Positions 56,545 through 64,000 of a stretch of DNA of 64,000 nucleotides are shown here, one piece after another (positions within the stretch are counted from its first letter, which is position 1; the number at the start of each line of letters is the position of its first letter). A program made the position numbers and the translations under genes. Source of the stretch: Thozetella sp. PMI_491 (taxonomy: Eukaryota; Ascomycota; Sordariomycetes; Chaetosphaeriales; Chaetosphaeriaceae). The stretch lies in the NCBI GenBank assembly GCA_021432635.1, contig MU270022.1:186001-250000 (forward strand). The letters run 5' to 3'. The notes below the pieces were generated by a model. That model saw nothing but the letters and a program-made list of their open reading frames with translations. It did not search any database and was not told the DNA's origin.

Positions 56545-57513
56545 ATGGCGAGACCAGCGTGGTACGCGAGTGCCTTCTTCCGCCTCGTCAGGCATGCAAC
56601 ACGCCCACCGCTTGGGGCCCTCTCCAATTCCAAGCAGCCCTATCGAATCGCGCTTGGGGCCTTCAGTCGCCGATGGCAGAGCTCGTCCACAGGCTCCACG
56701 AGCTCCCACCCGCGCGCCCCCGGCGCCTCGCCCTCCTCCTCCTCCTCCTCCTCCTCCTCCTCGGTCAACCCAGAAGAGATCTCACACTTCAACGCCCTCG
56801 CGGAGACATGGTGGGACCCGCATGGGTCCTCCCGGATCCTGCACCTGATGAACCCTCTGCGGCATGACTTTATTCGCGACTGCCACGCTTCGCAGCCAGA
56901 CCCGCCCTCCCCGGACCGCAAGCTGCGGTATCTTGATATCGGCTGCGGTGGCGGCATCTTCGCTGAGAGCGCCGCCAGGCTGCCCACCACCGCGTCGGTG
57001 ACGGCCATCGACCCCTCGCCCGAGGTCCTAGCCGTCGCCCAGCGCCACGCGCGCAAAGACCCGGCGCTGCATCCCAGCACGAACCCCGGCCGCTTGACGT
57101 ACCTGAACGCGACTATAGAAATCTTGCCGATGCCCGAGGAACCATACGACATCGTGTCCGTTTTTGAGGTCGTAGAGCACGTTGAAAACCCGGCCAACTT
57201 CCTGGACCGGTGTGGGCAGTTCGTGCGTCCCGGCGGATGGTTGGTGTTGAGCACAATCGCGAGGACGTGGGTGAGCTGGTTCACCACGAACCTGGTAGCC
57301 GAGGACATCCTTGGAGTAGTGCCCAAGGGCACACATGACTGGCGCAAGTACATCAATGAAGACGAGTTGAGGAGCCATTTTGCCCGCCAATCGGGATGGT
57401 CCAGCCCACGCATCATGGGTGTCGTCTATGTCCCTGGGCTTGGTTGGAAAGAAGTCACTGGAAGCGAGAAAGTTGGCAACTACTTTTTTGCCATCCGCAA
57501 AGATTCTGACTAG
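56545..57513 (+). CDS. COQ3: Ubiquinone biosynthesis O-methyltransferase, mitochondrial, 322 aa, single exon
   Basis: SAM-dependent enzyme performing both O-methylations of coenzyme Q synthesis on the matrix side of the inner mitochondrial membrane. The first 45 residues are Arg-rich and free of acidic residues (MARPAWYASAFFRLVRHATR ... FSRRWQSSST), a clear presequence. A run of Ser encoded by repeated TCC codons (about residues 62-72) follows, then the UbiG/Coq3 opening EEISHFNALAETWWDPHGSS, SAM motif I LDIGCGGGIFAESAA from residue 130, acidic post-I motif AIDPSPEVLAVAQ, and FEVVEHVENPANFL. The frame is open upstream to 56446 but has no earlier in-frame ATG. It is convergent with the Rec114-like gene, 177 bp between stops. 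Confidence 0.95.
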   Translation: MARPAWYASAFFRLVRHATRPPLGALSNSKQPYRIALGAFSRRWQSSSTGSTSSHPRAPGASPSSSSSSSSSSVNPEEISHFNALAETWWDPHGSSRILHLMNPLRHDFIRDCHASQPDPPSPDRKLRYLDIGCGGGIFAESAARLPTTASVTAIDPSPEVLAVAQRHARKDPALHPSTNPGRLTYLNATIEILPMPEEPYDIVSVFEVVEHVENPANFLDRCGQFVRPGGWLVLSTIARTWVSWFTTNLVAEDILGVVPKGTHDWRKYINEDELRSHFARQSGWSSPRIMGVVYVPGLGWKEVTGSEKVGNYFFAIRKDSD

Positions 57514-57690
57514 CACCTTTCCTATCGTTTCGCTGCTGGACTCGCCTAGGTCACCATATGCCCTCTTGCAGGAAGAGGGCCATGTATTATACGTTGTACC
57601 AGTACAGTTGCCAAGAATACCCATGGAGTCGGCGTGTGGCCCGAAAATGTCTTTTTGAGACTCGAAAAGCTATAACATTAAAGTATCGTG

Positions 57691-59978
57691 TCACTGGCGT
57701 GTGTTCTTAATCTGATTATATGCTTTCCCGGTCGCTATCTCCATGTCTCGTGCAACATGAGCCGCCCACTCCACACCAACTTTTCGTGCCATCTCTAGTA
57801 AGGCATGCTTCCCCAAACTCATGGCGGCCATACAATCCTCAGATTTCTCCTCCCAAGAGGCACGTGTCTTCCAAAATAGGTCTTGGTGCGCTGCTGTCCG
57901 AATGATAGCCTCCTCGACGGCCTTCATCAAATGCCCATCAGGCTCATTATTCATCTCGGCGTGAAGATCCGTGGACTTCTGCGAAGCTGGCTTGGCTGTA
58001 CCAAACTCTGCGGATGAGCTCGGGGTATAAAATAGCAGATTCTGTGTGTGGTTCTCTCGTCTAGGCGGGTGTTCACTACGGGCCCTCCCCACTGGCATAG
58101 TCCTCTTTTCGACCCCCAATATCTTGCTTCCTCCATCGCCGACCATGCTGATCAGGACCGGATCCACAGCCCATTCTGGGGTCTCATGAGTATCTTTCAC
58201 CTCACTGCAACGGTACGGCTCGGCGCCTTGCATAGAGTCTTGCATGTGAGACGTGGTATCCGAGAGGGCAGGCCTGGACTCTGGGGACTGGAAGTCACAT
58301 GGGTCCGCAGCCGACAGTGAGTCTCTAGAAGCAAGCAGTGACGGACCCTCGTTCGATACCGGCCATGAAAGCCCCGAATCTTTTGACCTGCCCGAATTGA
58401 ATCTTCTGGTGCTGACCGAACATGAGCCCCCCTGCAAGCCAGGTATTTTCTCAGTTCCCTTGGTAGACTCTTGCTGTGAATTATTATCCTGCCTTGTGGG
58501 TGCACCGGGACGAATGTTGTTTTGAGGAGGGAAATAAGGTGAGGTTGCATTAAAAACTCGCCCATCTCTATGCGGCTGGTGTATCTTGCTGAGAAATGGT
58601 AGTTGTCTGGTTGGAGGTAGCTCTGGCCTTCCCGGAGGTTCGATAGCAGGAGATGAAGTAGAGATGGAGCCTGATCGTAGTTGATAACGTCTCTGCTCTC
58701 GCTTTTCTTGGGGGTTCCTAGAATTTCGATGATCTAAAACAGATATTCCGACTTCTTGGGACGCGGTAGCTGCCATGGATTCTCTCTGAGCACTGTCGAT
58801 CGTGTCCATAGGACTCTGCAACCCTGGGTTGCTGGAGAGTCCTGTTCGGTACAGTGCACAGTCAAGCGACTGGCTGCTATGAGGCCTGCCATTACTTTTC
58901 ACTCTTACACCATAGTGCGGGTATCCAGCGCTCAGAGGGGACGGCGTAATGCTCGGGGGTAGTATGCCGTGCGAATTTCGATTGCCGTTGGAGACTTGAC
59001 TCGTGCTCGATGCTGGCCGTGGTGGCAGTGACCCTAGATTCCCGGGATACGGCAACACCAAGGGCAGATCGTGTCCTCTAGTGTCCTCCATCTTCCGGAG
59101 GACTGTTTCACGGGTTAGTTGTGACAAGCTTCCGATTTGTAGCCTGTGAGGGTGGATGATGGGGGCGTCTGTCCAACGTTGCTGAAGCTCAAGCCTTGGC
59201 AGTGGTTGCTGGGACGAGGGGGCAGGGTAGGAGAGCCTCTGGGCCGCAATCTCTTGAACCACCTTTGTGAAATCATCGTTTCGGCAAAAGAATACGTCCA
59301 GCCTGTGATTCTACTCGAGGGTTAGTCCACACCGTAGCTACCCGAAGAGTATTGACGCACAGGATCTTCGGGTGTAGAGTATCGAAAAGAAATCCGGCAA
59401 TCCTCTGTCATGTAGCTGATGTGCCAACGAGAACTATCACCACCTCGAAGACTCTTGAAGTCCCGAAGGTCTAACGCTTCCTAGCTACAGTTAGAGTAGA
59501 AACAAATTCCAGCAACATGGAGTTCTTACCAACTCCTGGGCCTTCTCCTTGACGTGGACTTCGAGCATCAAGGCATAAGAATCCTCCAACAAGGTTGACA
59601 GAATTGTCGCATTCGAGACGACTACATATTTCAAGACGAGCAAAGGATCCTGGTAGATGACTTCCCTGTCATTCACCAAGATCTTTCGGAGCTCGAAGCG
59701 GGATGCTACTCCCTTCATTGTGTGGTAAGAAAGGAAAGCTGCAGGGATTGCAGATGCCAGTTTCTATAAAGTCAGTTAGGGCGGCGTGGAGAAATTTAGC
59801 GTGAGGCTTCATTCTTACTATTATAGCTAGCAAGTGCCAAATACCGAGGAGGACGCCAGTTCTGCGTCAGAGAAAAGGGTCGGTAGGTTGCCTGGTTGGG
59901 AATAGTTACAAGCCCATGATGGACGTGGAAAAGAGGTTGTAGCGGCACAGAATTGGTAGAAATTCTAGAGGCAGGCAT
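57691..59978 (-). CDS. Putative Rec114-like meiotic recombination protein, about 702 aa, 4 exons
   Basis: Exons as modelled: 59978-59819, 59738-59530, 59480-59361 and 59310-57691; phases agree. The N-terminal 190 residues form an ordered, beta-rich module that ends WHISYMTEDCRISFRYSTPE and, after intron 3, HRLDVFFCRNDDFTKVVQEIAA, i.e. strands followed by a helix, as in the PH-like fold of Rec114/Rec7. A Ser/Pro/Arg-rich disordered middle of about 400 residues follows, and the end is a conserved-looking helical segment (LMKAVEEAIIRTAAHQDLFW to KVGVEWAAHVARDMEIATGKA). That plan fits Rec114, which with Mei4 and Mer2 activates Spo11 breaks, but the identification rests on pattern only. The N-terminus is uncertain: an alternative first exon from an ATG at about 60037 with different splicing is also phase-consistent. 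Confidence 0.45.
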
Positions 59979-60293
59979 CCTAAAGTGCTCTTAAGCCTTT
60001 CCCCCTTGGCTTCAGGTTCATCAGAGGAAGGAGCCATCTGCTGTCTCTCTCTCCAAGTTTCTCACCTAGGTGAGCCCTAAGATGGTCACGTGAACATGCG
60101 AGCAATCCATTGGCCCCGCTCTCCCGTTCCTATTGGTTCCTAGTACTTGGCGCAAGGGGCCCACCAAAAAAACCACCATTGATGAGACTGTCGCCAGTGT
60201 CAGCCTCGTTCGCGTCAACACTTGCGCGCGACTCCCTCTTGAAGGACCCGAACCCGCTACGGCGCTGCCATCGCGTCCGCATTCCCCATCACG
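59979..60293. promoter_or_regulatory. Short divergent promoter between the Rec114-like gene and RSC9
   Basis: 315 bp between the two modelled starts. On the minus strand an ATG at about 60037 opens a frame of some 43 codons that overlaps the first exon of the Rec114-like gene; it is either an upstream frame or the true first exon. No TATA element is evident. Confidence 0.4.
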
Positions 60294-63264
60294 ATGGCTC
60301 CCCCAAAGACGCAAGAGCACATCGTGGACCGAACTCCGGAATACGATGAGTTCATCAATAACCTGAAGTTGTTCCACGAGAAGCGTGGCACCAACTTCGA
60401 CCCCGAGCCGAAGATGGGCAACATCATCGTCGACCTGCTCAAGCTCTTCAATTATGTCGTCGAGCAAGGTGGATACGACAAGGTCTCGGAGGAGAAGCTA
60501 ATGTGGCGCAAGGTTTGCGAGACTTTGAACCTCATGCGCACAAGCGCGCCGGCCGATGCATACTCCTTGAAGCAGATCTTCTACAAGAACCTCGCCGCGT
60601 ACGAGATCAAGACTATCCACAATAAGGAGCCGCCTCCCCCCGAGATCCTTGAGTTCACGACGGCAAAGGGGGGTGGCTTGCTGACGCGAACCTTGGAGAA
60701 CTACGCCGGCAAGAGCAAGCTCACGGGCCATCGCGATTCCGAGGCGTCTGGTGACGACGGAACGCCCGCTCGCGACCGGCCGGGCGGCAGCGACACCCCC
60801 GGGTCCGGTCGGGCCGCGCGCGGCTTGCGGGAGGCACCCCCTCAGCGCGTCATCTTCCAGCCGGATACCTCGACGCGATCAACCCGCCATGCCTCCAACC
60901 AGCATTCAAACTCCAACACACACACACCAACCCAAGCCTCCCACCACCCCTCCAACTCTCACCATCATCACCAACCTCACCCCCCCCATCCCCATACTCC
61001 GGGGCCTATGGCGACCGGTCATCCGTACCAGCAACCCATTCGTGGCGCATCTCATATCTACAATCCTCAAGAAGCGGACCTGCAAGTCCAGAGCATCATG
61101 AGCTGGGATTCTCAGCGGAGCGACCCGCTGCAGCTTGGCATTGCGGATACCCCAAGCAGCAACCCGCAGCTATTTGCCTCGAGACAGCGCGCTCTCCGGC
61201 GCCAGCTGATCGGCGATCCTCCTGCAGTCCTTTGGCGCTACCATCTGCCTACTAGTAAGTCGTGCTAATAGATGACGAACCCTCTGGGCTGGCCCACAAC
61301 TGACCTCGCGCTACCCAGGCAACATCGACGGCCCCAACATATATGAGCGATGCCTGCTGTCTCTCCGATCCAATATTGCAGCAGAGCAGGCCTTTGCGCT
61401 CAACCACCTAGTCAAGATCTCCTTCGAGAGGGGCGACAAGTACAAGTTCACTCAGTTCCCCGGCCTCGCTGAGGGCCTCACAGAAAAGGCCCTTGAGGTT
61501 GGTAGCCTCTTTTACGAGGTGAACTGGTCGATCTCATATGACCCTTACGTTGACGAGGGTGCTATCGATGAGCTTGATGGTATCAATGGGACATCGGACA
61601 TTCTGCAGAGGATTGACCAGCTGAAACCGAAGCTCATCCACGACACCATGCAGACGGGTGAGTTTACGGACCAAATGGTCTTGGTCACTGAGGCTATTTT
61701 GACCATCCGCAACATGGCTATGCTACAAGAGAATGCCTTCTACCTGGCAGACTTCATGCCGCTCAAGGACCTTGTTTGTATTGTCTTGAATCTGCCAAAC
61801 AAGGACGTGGTCGTGGAGATCAAGCACTTCGCTCTTGACATCGCCGAGCAAATCACGCCTTGTCTCAGCTTGTCGCCAAGCGATCCTCTCTACAAGACCC
61901 TGCTGGAACAGCTCCAGTCCAAGGATCGGGGCACCATCCTCACGGCCTTGCGCGCGCTGGGCCGCATCGCCATGAACAAGGAAGAGACCAACAAGCTCAG
62001 TTCAGTTCCACGAGAGGCGCTACGTAACATCACAGACTGGCTGCTCCTCAACGACGACGAGCTCATGGACGCGTGCCTCGACTTCCTTTACCAATACACT
62101 GCTGTGGTTTCCAATCTGGATACCCTAGTGGAGGCCATTCGGATAGACCATCTGGTGTCGCACCTGATTCGATTGTTGTCGCACGGTGCGAAGAGGGTGC
62201 AGAAAGAGCTTACCATCAGCCAGGAGGACCCCCACGTCTACGACCAACCTTCGGAGGAGGTCCACCACATCCCCCGTGACCTGCTAGAAGAGCTTGTGGC
62301 TACTGAGGAGCCGGAGCGGTGCTATGCCTGGCTCCGCTGTTTGTTCGAAGAAGACGCCGAATCGCACATCACCCAGATCGCCATTTGGCAGGCATACAAC
62401 ACCGCCTTCCTAGAACCTCTCAAGAAGTCCAACAAAAGCATGATCAACGCGGCTGAGTTCATTCGGAATATCAGCCAAGTCTACAGCTCGGCCGGTGCGC
62501 AGATAGTGCGCGACCGCGGCCCGGATGGCAACGAGGTGCAGCGTTTCATTATCAAGGGAATACGGCCACGCTCTCGTCCGGTCAGCACTGACAACCGCGA
62601 GTACTTCCGCTGCTCCTGGACCCGGGTGCCGGGACGGCCCGTTAAGTGCGGCGCGTGGTTCCTGACGGCCGATAAGATGGGCGAGCATATCTTGGAGGAC
62701 CATCTCAAGGAGACCCGCGACGAGGAGAACAAGTTCAAGAACCGCGAGGACATGTTCACATGCCAGTGGGGCAACTGCACCAAGTACCCCAAGCCGACGC
62801 AGCTGAACTTGTTCGGCTTTGCAAACCACATTAAAATCCACGTCAAGAACGAAGAACGCAAAGCGAACCCGCCGCATGGTAGCGAATTCCCGCCACAGTC
62901 GTCTAGCGGCTCCGGCAAGCGAGCTTCTAAGAGCCGCTCCTCGAAGCCCGCCAAGACCATCAGCCTAACATTTGAGGAGACGGCAGCAGTTCGGGACGAG
63001 CGTAACCCCGCCGCCCCTCCTCAGGCTGTAGGAATTCCACTCTCGGCCGTCCTGATCTTGCGGAACATCGCACGAAACATCTCTAGGACAGATGCCGAAG
63101 GCACGCTTGCCAAGGACCAGGCTGAACATGGCGGGTACCAAGAGCGCCTGTTTCGCTCAGCAATGCCACGCCTGACTGAGATCATGACCGAGAACCGGGC
63201 CCTGGCGCCTCATATCACAAGTTTGTTACTGTTGCTAAGCCGTCCCTCTAGCCTGGAGGCGTGA
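60294..63264 (+). CDS. RSC9: Chromatin-remodelling complex subunit RSC9-like (ARID + RFX domains), 968 aa, 2 exons
   Basis: Exons 60294-61254 and 61319-63264. Residues about 12-110 form an ARID domain (EYDEFINNLKLFHEKRGTNF, LFNYVVEQGGYDKVSEEKLW-type pattern, QIFYKNLAAYE). A His/Pro/Ser-rich linker (about 195-245) follows, then an armadillo-like helical region from about 320 to 620. An RFX-type DNA-binding domain lies at about 650-740 (RCYAWLRCLFEED, IWQAYNTAFLEPL, FIRNISQVYSSA, IKGIRPR). Two Cys/His-bearing segments follow at about 755-850 (FRCSWTRVPGRPVKCGAW and CQWGNCTKYPKP ... HIKIHV), and a helical end. This is the layout of fungal Rsc9 and animal ARID2/BAF200, structural subunits of RSC/PBAF remodelers; yeast Rsc9 itself (581 residues) is much shorter. 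Nuclear. Confidence 0.93.
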
Positions 63265-64000
63265 GTCTCGTACCAAGCTTTCTAAAGCAGCTTAGAGATC
63301 GGCGAGCCGGCCTACTTGTCTAGAGATTGTGGCAGGGCGGTTGATACCGGCTAAGAGGATACGATTGGATTGAATCAGTGCGCAGGTTTTGGGGAGGGTA
63401 AGTTGCACTAGAGCTTAGTGCGGCTCGCTACGAGAATCCAGTTCTCACCCTTGGCGAGTCGATACGTTTGTCCGGCTTGCCCAAAGGTGCGACTGGACTT
63501 GCATCTCGTGCAAGTGGATGATGACACCCTCTGATTCCCACATCAGGTCTCGGTCTCGGTGCTATGTTTTGTACGATTAATACCCTGCCTGGCGTTCGGC
63601 ATCCGGGGAAGGATCAGGGTCAGGGTTCAAGATGGTTCGCAGACGAAGGTTTTGTAAAGTATCCAGCCCTCAGACAAAGGCAGTCGCTTTTTTTTTCCTA
63701 CTAGGATCCAGTCAGTGAATATGCAAAGTGTGTAGTCTGACCCATAAGTCCTTGAGTAAGTGCCGTTATAGTGCAGGACATATAATTTGGCTTGATGGAA
63801 TATACTCGTGATTGTGTAGCTCATCACGAAAGGGAAACTGACCCTGCCTCTTGTCTTGTTTATCTTGTCGTTTTAAGATGTACGAGGTAATTCGGCTGGC
63901 TTTAGCACTGGGTGGGGTTCCTAAATTGAAGTAGTGTATCCTGTGAGAGTCGAAACAATGAAGTGGGTGCGAAGGAGGGAAGGGGCCGGAAAAAAGTGCT
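63265..64000. other. 3' flank of RSC9 to the window end
   Basis: 736 bp with no coding signal. It probably contains the RSC9 3' untranslated region. A T9 run near 63689 and lower GC after 63640 are the only notable points. Confidence 0.45.

Overview
The window is nuclear DNA from a filamentous ascomycete (Pezizomycotina, most likely Sordariomycetes and probably near Sordariales). The genes have many short introns (about 50-270 nt) with GT...AG ends, coding sequence is GC-rich, intergenic spaces are long, and the gene set is typical of filamentous fungi: an AP-1/Yap1 factor, an AcuK/ERT1-type gluconeogenesis activator, an exgD-type GH5 glucanase, Fmp52 and a YANK kinase. I saw no convincing rRNA, tRNA, CRISPR, intact transposon or virus-like element. 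No secondary-metabolite or other dedicated gene cluster is visible; this reads as a housekeeping and regulatory chromosome arm.

Layout. 1-20.7 kb: a YANK-type Ser/Thr kinase (+), an AP-1-like oxidative-stress bZIP factor (-), a BSD-domain Dos2-like protein (+) convergent with the 40S assembly chaperone TSR2 (-), Fmp52 (-) divergent from riboflavin kinase FMN1 (+), then an ERT1/AcuK-like zinc-cluster activator (-). 20.7-41.5 kb: a DHA1-type MFS transporter with eight exons including an apparent 6-nt microexon (-), exo-beta-1,3-glucanase exgD (-) divergent from the branched-chain 2-oxoacid dehydrogenase E1-beta gene (+), F-actin capping protein alpha (+), cytochrome b5 (+), TFIIE-beta (+) and a DsbA-family protein (-). 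43-55 kb: a four-finger C2H2 transcription factor (-) followed by about 10.3 kb without a recognisable gene, carrying a tandem heat-shock-element-like repeat, microsatellites and homopolymer runs. 55-64 kb: RIB3 (-) divergent from COQ3 (+), a putative Rec114-like meiotic protein (-) head to head with the RSC/SWI-SNF subunit RSC9 (+).

Functional links are loose. FMN1 and RIB3 both belong to flavin synthesis but lie 37 kb apart. COQ3, cytochrome b5, the E1-beta gene and Fmp52 are mitochondrial or redox functions. RSC9, TFIIE-beta, AP-1, ERT1 and the C2H2 factor are transcriptional. The long upstream spaces of the three transcription factor genes (3.2, 3.4 and 10.3 kb) contrast with the compact divergent pairs (0.3-1.2 kb).

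Most gene models were built by hand from reading frame, splice-site phase and family similarity. Exon phases were checked to add up, but no transcript evidence was available. The items I find most worth a second look are the 6-nt microexon, the stop-free intron that splits the AP-1 basic region, the C2H2 upstream desert with its tandem TTCTAGAA element, the palindrome plus TTCTAGAA pair in front of COQ3, and the divergent Rec114-like gene.
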